Source: Haemonchus contortus (Eukaryota; Nematoda; Chromadorea; Rhabditida; Trichostrongylidae). From it: a stretch of DNA of 64,000 nucleotides. The translations under genes and the position numbers were made by a program. The notes under the pieces are model-generated. The model was not told the DNA's origin, made no database searches, and saw only the letters and a program-made list of their open reading frames with translations. Positions 47,220 to 58,469 of the stretch are shown here, in pieces (positions within the stretch are counted from its first letter, which is position 1; each line of letters starts with the position of its first letter). The stretch is taken from NCBI GenBank assembly GCA_000469685.2, contig LS997565.1, positions 35,058,645 through 35,122,644 of the forward strand, in the 5' to 3' direction.

Positions 47220-47261
47220 CTGCAAAAACGCAATAGAGCTCGATTGCTTATAAGTTGATTT

Positions 47262-47649
47262 GGTACTATTTACCCTTTACTGCCCCACTTTGTCGAGAAT
47301 GGGCTGAATTTCTACCGAATTTTTTCAAAGAAGATGAAACCGGCTAGAAACTTACCTAGAGGGGTAATTCGACCCGTAGAACACGGATATCGCAACCATA
47401 CATCATGAGAACGTCTGGGACACTAGTTAGGGGCAAGTTTCCATTAGGATTGGTGACCCAGCGATTTGGCGCCGGCGCCTGTGGCGTGAGCGCTAGGCAT
47501 CTTCATGACGATTGGATGCGATATTCGTGTTCTACGGGTCAAATTTTCCCTGTAAGCAAGTTTCTAGCCGGTTTCATCTTCTTTGAAAAAATTCGGTAGA
47601 AATCCAGCCCATTCTCGACAAAGTGGGGCAGTAAAGGGTAAATAGTGCC
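47262..47649. mobile_element. 388-bp palindromic MITE with 8-bp target duplication
   Basis: GTTGATTT occurs at 47254-47261 and 47650-47657. Between them, about 130-bp inverted repeats flank a centre of about 120 bp. The arms begin GGTACTATTTACCC and, inverted, GGCACTATTTACCC. The block AATGGGCTG.ATTTCTACCG and the next 40 bp are nearly identical. No coding capacity. An 8-bp duplication is typical of hAT-type transposases, but the termini do not show the usual hAT CAGNG start, so the class is open. It lies in an intron 35 bp upstream of the Ala-rich exon. Confidence 0.85.
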
Positions 47650-48887
47650 GTTGATTTTAATGTATAGTTTTAGCTTTTTTAGTTATCTTTCTGCTCCAAT
47701 TAATCAAGTTCTTCATTGTAAAACTTGGGGAGGGAAGGTGCTGGGAGTGAAAGCTACTTGTTAGGAGGTCACTGGGAGATCCCTAAGGCATAAAATAATT
47801 GCAGATTTTGCTCGGTTGTGCTTGAAAAGAATTCATTTCTAGTTTAGTTGCTCGATTCTTATGTCCGACTACATAGAAGTGGCCCCGCGAAGGCGTCGGA
47901 GAGAAAGAGATAAAAGAAAAATCATCTTGTGGGACTCCATATCATCGTGGCAGCGATGTATTGAATAGAACTTCCTCTGAAGCTTCGAAATCGGAACGGA
48001 TGACCCTAGCAAAGGGATGAGAACATTTAGGCAATTCGCATGTTCACCGTGAGAGCGCTTGGACAGGATGTATATATTGAAAATCTCTTTATGCTATGCC
48101 GGAAAGACGCAGGCCTTAAGGAGAAGATCATATCGTTTTCACTAGTAATTTCTGCATGATATACAAGTGATCTTGGTCTTTTCTTGCTGCTATTGAGTTT
48201 CATGAGGTTACAATATGTACTTTGAATTTTAGTTCTGTGAAATTTACAACTCAACGTCAGACATCCATCTTCGAAAGTTCCCGAGGTGACACCTTTGATG
48301 GAATACTGCGAGTGCAGGCAAATACCAACCGATATCCGAATTCGCAAAACTGTGCAAAGAAGACGAATAACCAGTAGGGTGCGAATGCCAGGGAACTCAG
48401 CGCAGTGAAAAGATCGGTTTGGGATTTAATCTGATCAAATCAATACCCCTAAGAAGTAGAAATGCCAGTTCTGCTGCCTGCCCATCCTGCGTCTACTTTG
48501 CCTTGGGAGCTTGAGCGAGCTGGATGAGCGTTCACACAGCATCCTCCATCGGCTATGAAAAGAACGATGGGGGAAGCTCAATCACACAAACAAGTGCCAT
48601 GTACAGAAAACCAGGCTTCGAAGATCAGGGGCACTGCCGCACACCTCAAGCAAACATGGATCAAGTTTACCGAGCAAATCGTACGGTTTGTGGTGGCCAT
48701 TAGTTGAGATCGGTTGGCTAGTGAATTCTATGAGACCTCAGACGAACACAGGGGCTTCCCTATGATTAGACCTCTTAGCAAAAGTTTATTGAGAAATGAT
48801 CAGCTGGCTGAACGCTAGGTAATGTTAGAGCATTACCTGTACAAAAGAAAACTGTATCAAAACAGCAGCTGTATCAAAGAAACTTAC

Positions 48888-48982
48888 ACTTGCTTCAGCC
48901 GTTTCATCTGCTTTCCTGATAGGCGACATGCTTTCCTCAATGCCGTCGCTTCGAGGTCTAGAAGTTTGAAAAGCAACATCGC
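48888..48982 (-). CDS. Candidate upstream exon of the Ala-rich gene
   Basis: The minus strand reads DVAFQTSRPRSDGIEESMSP then IRKADETAEAS. The donor AGT|GTAAGT is perfect and phase 0, matching the phase-0 start of the exon at 46590-47219; the acceptor ATGCCAG leaves two bases of a split codon. Composition (E, A, K, S, D) fits the main exon. The intron between them is about 1.67 kb and carries the 388-bp MITE. Further upstream exons were not found; the RTE LINE lies immediately beyond. Confidence 0.45.
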
Positions 48983-49121
48983 CTGGCATTTATGAATCAA
49001 ACACCATCCTCTGAGCTATTGAGCTCATATGCAACTCATATGCGTACTTGTTTATGTTTACTGTGTTTGTATAAGGAGAAAGTTTTTCGTATTTCAGTCG
49101 CTAGTGTAAATATATCATTAC

Positions 49122-49180
49122 CGCGAATTGTGTGTGTGTGTGTGTGTGAATGTGTGACAAACACACACACACAATTCGCG
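49122..49180. repeat. Perfect 20-bp TG/CA inverted repeat at the 5' border of the LINE
   Basis: CGCGAATTGTGTGTGTGTGT at 49122-49141 is repeated inverted at 49161-49180, with a 19-nt centre that is itself TG-rich. The non-microsatellite CGCGAATT in both arms shows a true inverted duplication and not two independent dinucleotide runs. Confidence 0.85.
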
Positions 49181-49339
49181 TAAACTCACTCGACGATAAG
49201 AACACTCGTTGTTGCCGGGACACCGACGTGTCGAGTGAGGCTAAAAACGGGCCCCCTCTTGGACAAGTCCATCTCCGGCAGTGGACCTACCGCTAGTTAT
49301 GGCTAGGCGGTGAGGGGTCAGTCCAGGCCACCAGCATCT

Positions 49340-52271
49340 ATGAGTAAATTTGTTCAAGAAGTACCCTCAGTCCCGTGCGGCCACCGTCCTTCCCGGCAGA
49401 GAGGACAACGGCAGAGGGGGAGAAATCTCACGGCGAGCGACCTGCCGAGCTGTTTTCTGAACATTGCTACCATCAACGTACGAGGTCTTACTAGTGATTC
49501 CGCGGTTGATCAGTTGGTTTCCGAATTGGACAAATGTGCGGTAGACGTGGCATGTGTGCAAGAAACGTTGAGATTCGAAGCAGGAACATGGAAATGGCAC
49601 ACCGGTCACGAAGTCATGCTGGGAGCTGGATCAAAGAACGGTAAAGTTGGAGAAGTCGGATTCATCATCGCGCTGCATTTGGCAACGAAGATCACCCATT
49701 GTGAAATCTTTTCTGAACGGATCGCGATGCTTGTGCTTGAACTGGATGGAGGGAGCACGATAAAGTTGCTGTCAGTATATGCACCCACCGGAGCTTATGG
49801 TGATGATGCTGTAGAGGAATTTTATGATGAGCTCGAGAATGCAGTAAACGCCCCCCCCCGAAAGGAACATATGTTATTTGTGCTGGCGATCATAATGCCC
49901 ACCTTGGTCGAGGAGAATCTGGAGAGAATTTTGTCGGGTTACACGGAACTCCAGGACGCAACAGTCGAGGAGTAACACTGGTTCAGTTTTGTGAAAGAAC
50001 TCGGCTGTCGGTAGCTAACACATACTTCCGAAAACGCCTGGGTCGTCGATGGACTTATCATACTCCAAACAGGCAGATGTTCCACGAAATTGATTTCATC
50101 CTGACGAACTGTTTACGACTTTTTCACAACGTTGGCGTCATTGGAGAATCACGCTTCAACATTGGATCAGATCATCGTTTAGTACAGGCAACGATAGCAA
50201 TAAAGCCAAAAGAAGAGCGGAAGAAACTAGCTGCATATCACTCCAAACGAATACGATATGAGCTTAATGAAGAAACACTGAAAACGCTAACGGCAACTGT
50301 AGATTTTACTGGAGGTTCAGGAAATGTCCATACGAGATACGAAAAAGTAACTTCCGCTATCCGAACTGTTGTCAAAGATGCGTCACAACGTGTAAAGAGT
50401 AAACCACGCGAGCGGTTGAGCGAGGTCACTTTGCAGATGTTGGCCACACGGAAGGAATTAGGCAAAACTATGACCCCTGTGGCTCGTACAGTGCTCAATA
50501 AAGCTATACGAGTTAGAGTCAAAAATGACTACCGGGAATATGCTGCACGTAGAGCAAGAGAAGCGGCTGAGAAAGCGACGAGCATCGGAAGAACATTTAT
50601 AAGTACTCGCTTGAAGACCACCACTCCGGAATGCCTGACGAAAGCAGATGGCAATGTCCTGCGGAACCGCAAGGATATAGAAGAAGAAATCCGGACCTTT
50701 TTCCAGGACTTGTTTTCTTCCAAAGAACACGTAGAAGCGTACTCGGAACCATCAGAAGGCGAGAACGATAAATCCGACAAAGAAGAATGGAGAGTCCTCA
50801 AATTAGAAGTGATGCAAGCCATTCGTCAAATGAAAAGCGGAAAAGCACCCGGACCAGACCAAATACGGCCAGAACATTTGAAGTGCCTGAAGGAAGTTCT
50901 CGCGAGGCCTTTAGCTGACCTATTCACGAAAATGCTCGACTCAGGAATCGTTCCGAAAGATTGGCTCAGCTCCCACACTATCCTGATACACAGGAAAGGA
51001 GCGCCTGACATCCTGGCCAATTATCGCCCGATAGCACTTCTCTCAACAATGCTCAAGGTCTTCTCACGCGTAATCCTGAATCGAATTCGTCACATCCTGA
51101 ATATGAATACGGGTAAAGAGCAGGCCGGCTTTCGCGAAGGTTTTTCCACTATCGACCAAATCCACGTAATTTCTCAGTTGACGGAAAGATGTCGAGAATA
51201 CCGAATTCCTTTGTGTTATCTCTTCATCGACTTCAAGAAGGCTTTCGATACAGTTGAACATCAAGCAGTGCTAAACGCTCTTACAGCTTTTGGAGTTCCC
51301 CGAAGATACGTGGAAATGATACGAAAGTGCAATACCAGCTGCTTCACCGACGTAAACCTTTATGGAAACCCTACCCGATCCAAATACGACGCGGAGTCCG
51401 ACAAGGAGAGGTCATCTCCCCGATGCTGTTTTCTGCTGCTCTAGAGATAGTGATGCAAAACGCCCAAATGCCCTGCGGAATCAACATAGACGGAGAAAGG
51501 CTTCAATACCTAATGTTTGCTGACGACATTGTACTCATCGGAAGCGAACCGAGTGCTCTCGAAAACTCATTAAGGATTCTAAGAATCGCTGCTAGCTCTA
51601 TCGGCCTAGAAATCCATCCAGGAAAAACCAAGTGGATGAAAAACAGTTACGCAAGCGACTACTGTCTACGCATGGAAGACTCAGTCATTGAAGAAGTTTC
51701 GTCATACGTATACCTAGGCCAAGCAGTTACAATGGATAACGATTTGACAGTCGAAATAAGTCGTCGTCGAAGGGCAGGATGGGTGACATTCAACAAGTAT
51801 CGTGATGTTCTCACTGATAAAAGAATTGATGCCCAAGTCAGAGCCCGTGTGTTTAACACCCATGTCCTGCCGGCACTGGTGTATGGAAGCGAAACATGGA
51901 ATACAATTTTGAATGAAGAAAGAAGACTGGCATCCACTCAAAGAGCGATGGAACGAGTGATGTGCGGTATCACGTGGATGCATAAAATTCCTGCTCATGA
52001 AATTCGAAGGCGCACTGGCGTCAAAGATGTGATTGAAAATATCTATGACTCGAAAAAACGATGGGCAGGACACGTAGCTCGTTTAAATGACAACCGTTGG
52101 ACCCGTGTGACCAATTGGTATCCCCGCGGAGTAAAAAGACCGCGAGGAAGACCCCCGGCCAGGTGGAGTGATCCTTTCAGGAAACTGTTCGGACAGAGAT
52201 CGCAACAAGTGGCAAGAAACCGAAATGAATGGCATAGATGCGTCCTGCAAGGTTGGAGAAATCACCCTTGA
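49340..52271 (+). pseudogene. RTE apurinic-type endonuclease / reverse transcriptase, two frameshifts
   Basis: Starts at ATG 49340. The endonuclease domain shows NIATINVRGL, VQET (catalytic Glu), LLSVYAPT, then AGDHN, HEIDFIL and GSDHRLV. The first frameshift is at a run of nine C (49851-49859). The RT domain shows SGKAPGPDQIRPEHL, FIDFKKAFD (first catalytic Asp, near 51230), then a second frameshift near 51380, GVRQGEVISPMLF and FADDIVLIG (catalytic DD, near 51520). The C-terminus has the RTE-type W-A-G-H-V...NRWT...RPRGRPP-A-R-W block. Joined, it would be about 976 residues, normal for RTE. All catalytic residues are present; only the two indels break it. Confidence 0.9.
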
Positions 52272-52298
52272 AGAGCGGACATCAAGGTATTCAAGGTA

Positions 52299-52300
<2 letters not shown>

Positions 52301-52394
<94 letters not shown>

Positions 52395-52409
52395 TGTGTG
52401 TGTGTGTGG
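52301..52409 (+). repeat. (TG)n microsatellite tail of the LINE
   Basis: About 54 TG units with one interruption near 52387. It starts 30 bp after the LINE stop codon. Cys/Val-repeat ORFs across it are meaningless. Confidence 0.95.
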
Positions 52410-52607
52410 GTTCCTCTTGGCTATGTGCTGCCCAGTTCTTTACAAATTGAGAAAACCAAAAAAAAATCTAGACCAGGAAGGTTGTAAAAGTAACTGTGTG
52501 AAATCTGAGCAAAAAACGAGTCTCAAAGGCATGGAGGACTTCGTGTATGCTGATGTTGCATCTAGGTCAAGGATCTATTGGGCTATTACTTAATTTTCAC
52601 CTTTACT

Positions 52608-53053
52608 TTAAAGTCGCGGTTCACGATAAAAATGGTTTTTGAGATTACCTCATAGGATGAATTCGAGGTCCCCTCGTATACCGTATCTGGAGCTATTAGG
52701 TCGGAAAACGGCCTAGTTAGGGAGTTATAAGGGCTCAGATTGCACCGTGCGTATCCTAGAACGAGCTCCATCTGCATTATAGAGGTTGCACCGAGTTCGG
52801 TTGGCGATCACAGGGGAACCCATGTATCGTGTTCAAACACAACAATTGGGATCTCGTCCGAATACCCTTTCCATGTTATTTCCATAACGGTAATCTCGTC
52901 CAACCTCTACTTTCCCTACATTCAAGGAACCATACTTTTCTCGAAATCTTCGAATGCTCTCGCTTTCTTCACTACCGACGAACTATTTTCGACCTACACT
53001 TCCGTTTTTCAAATAAATAAAAACGAGTACTTCAAAACTATCGTGAATCGCGC
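52608..53053 (+). mobile_element. TIR element related to the TTAA-ended family (copy 3)
   Basis: Left end TTTAAAGTCGCGGTTCACGA and right end CTATCGTGAATCGCG are inverted and match the termini of 13482-14132 and 23034-23697. The internal 400 bp is different. The right end runs into a poly-C tract and lacks TTAA. No transposase. Confidence 0.65.
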
Positions 53054-53068
53054 CCCCCCCCCCCCCCC
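53053..53068 (+). repeat. Poly-C tract (16 C)
   Basis: Homopolymer at the right border of TIR element copy 3. Confidence 0.9.
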
Positions 53069-53320
53069 TCCCAGCTCGTCGCTATTCCAGCGACGGAACT
53101 TTATTACGGAGTGAGCAGCCTTTCCTATTCTAGAGTGTTCAGCACCGTGCACCGTGAAGTGAATGAAGAGCGAAATGAATGAAGAGCAAAGTTCTATGAG
53201 TCCAGGGGGCTGTCCAACCAAAGTTAATCAGGACGACTACCGAATGGATTCTGTAAGATAGGAAACACGACCAATGGACGAAAGAACGTAGTGCGGTTTG
53301 GAATAAAAAGGTTGACTGGC

Positions 53321-53815
53321 TTACACAGATTTGCAAAAGGGCATAGAAAACCCATGCGGAATACAGGGAAGGGTAGGCTTCGACAAAAACGTTCTGCCCA
53401 ACTTTTGACATTTATTCATTTTCATAGCAGCTTGGGAAATACTACCGTGTTGATGACTCATTCTCAGTGAATGTAACAATAAGGTTTGGGATTGCCCTGG
53501 AGTGCGCCTAGGTGAACAGCGAATAGCTCCAGTACTACAGATCTCAGGAGCTCTGAGGTCTGAAAATTGTCGTTCTGTACGCTGTCTGATCCTAGGTACT
53601 GTGACCTTCCGTAAGAGAGTGATGGATCTGTCTAGGATTTGATCAAAATAGGAGATAAGTGGAGAGAGCGGAGCGGACTTTAGCGTTGTGACTCCAGTTG
53701 ATATGGTCCACAAATAAAACAGATTGGACTTTTTATCGATGTTGAGGAGAACCAGTGCCCTGTGCCCTCGTATTTCGTCATTTTTTAAATTACTGGTGCT
53801 TTTTATTGAAGACAA
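53321..53815 (-). CDS. Long open frame of unknown nature
   Basis: A 164-codon minus-strand frame with balanced composition (MSSIKSTSNLKNDEIRGHRA at the start; TERQFSDLRAPEICSTGAIR in the middle). No domain, signal peptide or membrane segment is recognised, and no splice-linked partner was found. It is one of the longest non-transposon frames in the window, but a chance ORF is quite possible. Confidence 0.2.
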   Translation of the reverse strand: MSSIKSTSNLKNDEIRGHRALVLLNIDKKSNLFYLWTISTGVTTLKSAPLSPLISYFDQILDRSITLLRKVTVPRIRQRTERQFSDLRAPEICSTGAIRCSPRRTPGQSQTLLLHSLRMSHQHGSISQAAMKMNKCQKLGRTFLSKPTLPCIPHGFSMPFCKSV

Positions 53816-53987
53816 ATCTCAATTGAGACTATCAAAACAACTCGATAGCCAGAAGAAATGCATCGTTTTCAAGATATAATTGATGCTGGATGAGGCTTCG
53901 ACCTGGGTAACTCTTTCAAGTCAACTTATGACGTCGTCAGTGCCATCATAAAACTAGTCTGTCCTATGTGAGCGTGACACGTGTATA

Positions 53988-54535
53988 CAGGGGTGCCCAA
54001 AAAAGAGACACTATGCATGGGGCCTAATCCAGGGCGGAATACGTCGCACCGATTGAAGCAGCAGAAGAATGTGATTGAGTAAATTGTACTAAGAATGTTG
54101 CTTGATGAAAGGAAGCAGGAACTCGTGTGGTTCCTATATCGGCATCAAAATATGAAGCCGTCTGTCATTGTGGACGCGCTCAAGACGACTCGGTCGGCAA
54201 CAAGCAGATACACAACTTTCTCAGTCGAGTCGCTCACGGACAGATTCCTGGGCATCGTCGCTTAGGATCTGGAAGACCGCTGACTTCCTGTAGCCCCGAC
54301 AACTCCGCAATGTCTACGATGGGCAAAAAGTTGCCGTTCTCGCCGACCCCAGACGACGCATCAAATTTGCGTGGCAAAAACTTTCGATTTCGTTCGTGCG
54401 GAAGGCCATTGAAGAATTCCGTGATCGAGTACAATGTGTTGTTGATTTTGCAGGTGGTAATATTCAGTCAGAATTTGATAAAGTTTGATTACATTGGTGG
54501 TACAAGCCGAGCAGTGAAAGTGTCTATTCCCCCTG
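53988..54535 (+). mobile_element. Internally deleted maT/Tc1-like element
   Basis: TA flanks both ends (53986-53987, 54536-54537). Left end CAGGGGTGCCCAAAAAAGAG; the right end, inverted, starts CAGGGGGAATAGACAC, a shortened version. The coding remnant joins an N-terminal DNA-binding part (RKQELVWFLYRHQNMKPSVI, then GSGRPLTS, the GRPR-like linker) to a C-terminal tail (KAIEEFRDRVQCVVDFAGGN, like the FP.RL.A...GGH end of maT transposases). The catalytic core is absent, and the N-terminal part needs a frame change. Confidence 0.7.
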
Positions 54536-57120
54536 TATATTGGACCAGATGTATATCTTGTAGAGATCAATTCCTAAAAACAGGTAGGAAATCCTGTCCA
54601 GACATCAAGTACGACATGCGAACATTCCCACACTAATGAGGAACAAACCTACCTACTACCATCATGTGACAAAATCACAATAACCCATGCTACACGACGT
54701 CAGCAGACTAACGGCGCCCTGACCAGTCAAAAGCTCCAGGTATTTAAGTAAATGTAGTATCCTCCAAACTGATTCAAAGATCCATCCGTTTGCCTGAGCC
54801 TCCGTTCAAATTTTTGTAGGGTTTCAGAACCTTCCCTTCTTAGTAGTGGTTGGATTTAAACGGGCAATGTCACCACTACTTTAGTGAAACTCTTTATTTT
54901 CCATGGGTGCTACTGGTAAGAGCTAGGAGGACATGCATGTTACAGTTAAATAGTTGGATGTGTGTTTCATGGCAGCTTCCTCCCTGGACTACAAAACCTT
55001 TCAAACATCTTGCGTCACTCTACTGACATCACGAAACAATTGTAGTCCACGTGAAACCAACAGAAGCTGGTTCGTATTGCATCGTGCTGGTTTTCTTTAG
55101 ACTAACAACTGTGACAGTGAATATGATCACTGGTTGTACTATTTTGAAAAATTTGTTCCATTTCGTTCAACTTCCGACAACAAAATGGACAACAAAGGGT
55201 TGATGATTCAGGCGATATTCCTTACGCATTACATGAAGAATTAGATAGCCTTCTGCTTCCGAGCGTTGAATAAATGAGCACTTAGAATAGGCTCTTTTCA
55301 CCTCATCTGAACTTGTCCTTTGCTCTTTGCAACAGTTCGTACTAGTATCACTGCCCCTAACTTACCATTCTGTGGACGTTCCAGTTACTACGGCTAAAGA
55401 AATATTTAGCTTATAAGGAAATTTGTAAAGAGCTATGTACAATAGATCACACTCACGGTTTCTCAGGTCGAGGAGAGCCTGTACTCTTTCTAAGCGTATC
55501 CATTTCTTTCTCGTTGAAAATGCGACTTTCTTGTTTAGTCTAGAAAGCGATAGTCAAAAGTGGTTGTTAACTACAGCATTTAATTCAGTATAGCGTGCAG
55601 CTTGTTTTACAAGAGCAGTGCGTTAGCTTTGAAGATCCGATACGATTCGCTATGCTGATTGTTTGGTTGGTAGACCCTTCATTCTGTGATCATGAAGGTC
55701 CTGTTCATGACCACAGCAAAATTTTATAATATACTTTTCTGAATTCCTGAATTCTGAAAGAACTTTTTTTTGGGGCTGTCATAACAATATGAAGTACTGT
55801 AGAGAAATCAGCAGAACTGTGTCTGACTGTCTTCGAAGTTTTTTTTTTCCGCTAAGGCTGCATCGTCTTCATAAACACCCTCCATATAAGTCTTGCTTGG
55901 AATGTCTTTCATTTTGCCTTCGACACCTTGACACCTGTATTCTTACCGTCTCATGCCACCCGATTACCAAACACAAAAACGACGGGTTCGAGCTGAATCT
56001 TCTCTGAACTATGTTGATCTCAGATGTTTCGTCCGTTGGGGAAAACTCTACCTAGATCGTGAAACAATCTGATGCGTCGCAGCAAAGCCAGAATAACCGA
56101 ATAACACCGCTTGCATATTTCACTGTTCTCTAGAAGGAGGTACTTCCAGCATTTAGTAAGCCAACAAAAAGGGGTGGAATAGGTCTCAAAGTATTGCATT
56201 CGATTTGATAAAGCTTTTTTGAAGTGGCAGCCTTATCAGATACGGCCTCGGATCCACTTGCGCTAGTGACGTGACGCTGGAAGAAAATTATCGAAATAAG
56301 GGTATCACTATACCCTCAATTTGATAATAATCAGTAAGGGTACCAAGTAACAGAGTGGCCTGAAATTCGAATCACCTCCACTAGGAGCTGTCACTGTACA
56401 GTTGAATATAGTCATTACTATAGTTTAGTACAGTTGTGTTGACAAGCTGTAATAATTAATCTATCCTATTCTGAGATTTTGCTGTTTTTTTTTGATGTTT
56501 GCTATCTCAACGTCTCAAGTTCCTATAGTTAGCGCATAATCAAAAATGCTCGCGGCGGCGAACCTTCTCCGGTAGCATGTATCCAGGGCAAAGAACAAAT
56601 GCTTCATGTTGCTTGTTGGAAAAATTCTCTCATCAACTGGTTCTTCTATATTCTAAGAATATGTTCTATATTCTGAAAGGAGTTGTCAGTTACGTACCTT
56701 CGTGTAGCTTAGACGCGACATAAGGAAGATCAATCCTAATCAGTTCAGGAAAACACCTGAGTCAACCTAATGATTTCTTAGTCATAGTTTTATCTTGTTG
56801 CGGTCTAGACTAGAGTGGAATTATTGTCCGTTCGAGGGTTACTCATCTCATTACATTAGCTTCGCATGGGATGTGCTGAAAGGAATTCCAGTTAACGAGC
56901 ATATCACCTGCCTTTCCTTGTAGCAGATCTCTGATTTTATCAATCAATCTGAACGGTTCAACGAATAGCAGTAGAGCGAGTAAGAGCTTCAAATCGTAGT
57001 ACAGCGGTATTTTTTCCAAGGATTTATCGCAAATAGTAAGAATTCCGAATAGCGACCTGGAATTATCATTGCTCCTCTGACCAAGATCTTTTCACATGGA
57101 CAGTTTTTTTGCAACATAAA
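54536..57120. other. No gene recognised
   Basis: About 2.6 kb without supported exons or shared repeats. A short hairpin GGGTATCACTATACCC lies near 56300. Confidence 0.35.
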
Positions 57121-57351
57121 TAAAAGGATACGGGATGAAGTTTTTGGCGTTGATCGATCCCGTCTGAAGGATGCGCCCCCGCACTTTACTTCCATTCAGA
57201 ATCGTAGCGGCGTAATGAGTGCGTATGTGGCCTACACAATGACATGTGGTGGCCACCCGATGTACAAGTCAGTGCTTTTATCTTCCCACACGAGTTTTAT
57301 ACCAATAACCGACTCCGGAGGGATGGGATCGGTTGGCCTGGGCGAATATCA
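57121..57351 (-). mobile_element. SINE, 5'-truncated (copy F)
   Basis: On the minus strand: GGCCAACCGATCCCATCCCT, GGTTATTGGTATAAAACTCG, the GTACATCGGGTGGCCACCAC block, GCATACGC-type repeats, and the end TTTTTGGCGTT in family order, finishing in ATCCTTTTATT. The tRNA-like head is missing. Confidence 0.7.
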
Positions 57352-57852
57352 ATGAGTAGTCATTCAGATGGTGTGAGAAGGAACCTTTCTTGAATATTGA
57401 CATTGGATGCTCGCTATTTCGGAAGTGACGCATGTGTGAGAAGATACCAACACGTTATCCCTTTTAAGTTTATTTTGGCAATCCATTTTTGAGATGGGCT
57501 TCAGGAGTGTTGCAAACTTGAGCGACTCTTGGAAGCTCAAAAGATTACTATCTCAGTTTGTTACGCTTTAAAAAACGCCAATTCGTTGGAAATTCAATCT
57601 AGCCCCTCTCCAGGAACCCACTTGTACATCATATAGAGCACTTGGTGCGATCGGGGAGAGCAAGCTTACATGACGGATACCCAGGCGTATTTGTTTAGAA
57701 CGGCTTTGTTTTAGATTAGTTTGGGATTTCAAGATGTTTGAGAGGCAGAAGCCTTGATTGGTTCCTTGGTGATTTTGGTGTGGACAGGAACAGACAATCC
57801 TATTCTGTTGTTTTTCCTAATTGTCAAAAACTATTTCAGTACGGTGACACAG

Positions 57853-57896
57853 GTACTGTGCTGTACCGTACTATACTGTACTGCACGGTACTGTGG
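57853..57896. repeat. Short palindromic GTACTGT repeat array
   Basis: GGTACTGTGCTGTACCGTAC and following bases repeat GTACTGT and its inverse about six times in 44 bp. Confidence 0.7.
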
Positions 57897-58469
57897 GTGG
57901 CCTCACTGGTATGGCTCTTTGAAGACAAGACCAGTTTTCGGAAGTTTTGGTCATGATCGGTTTTCATCTCTACTTTCCTTCTTTCTACGTTATACTGCTT
58001 GCCGTAAAGAAGGGTTAAAATAGGTAGTAAGAAGGCAGTGACTCATTCGACGACATCCAGATAATGTCTATTAATATTTCATCGTGGCAACTAAACCTGA
58101 TGCATAGGGATTTACTCTATCCTTCATCATGTCAAGTAATGCTGATTAATCCTCTATTCAAAGGACTCTATCACGTAACATATTATGGAGCTCTATTTGG
58201 AATGATGACGCAAAGTTAATTGCCTTCTAATCCTCGAACACAAGCTATAACCACGCAAAAAAGTTGTTGTATCACATCGCACAGATCCTGAACTCCTTGA
58301 AAATAGACACATCTTGGTTTTGTTAACAACGATGATTCTTCCATCCTTTTTTTGGTCATATCGCTCTCCCAACTATTATGAAATATTGATTAAAAAAGGA
58401 ATTCGATTGAGCCTTGGAGGCCATCACCTTGGAAATAATAGCAGTATTAGTAGCAGTACAAAGCTTTTC

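Larger units (their letters stand above)
49181..52409 (+). mobile_element. RTE-clade non-LTR retrotransposon, nearly full length
   Basis: About 3.2 kb: a 160-bp 5' region, one long endonuclease/reverse-transcriptase coding region (49340-52271), about 30 bp of 3' UTR and a TG-repeat tail. Very short 3' UTRs followed by simple repeats are characteristic of RTE elements. There is no poly(A), no RNase H domain and no LTR. Only two single-base frameshifts separate it from an intact element, so it is young. It supplies, or recently supplied, the kind of activity needed to copy the SINEs and retrocopies in the window. The exact 5' end is uncertain. Confidence 0.9.

Noticed and set aside
48430..48760. 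Possible second LINE 3' fragment
   Set aside because: Only vague similarity to the RTE C-terminus when frames are mixed; no WAGH or RPRGRP block present.
52238..52593. ORFs of Cys-Val repeats
   Set aside because: Translation of the (TG)n LINE tail.
54127..54636. 169-codon plus-strand ORF as a cellular gene
   Set aside because: It lies largely within the maT-like element at 53988-54535; its GSGRPLTS segment is transposase-derived and the rest is out of frame.
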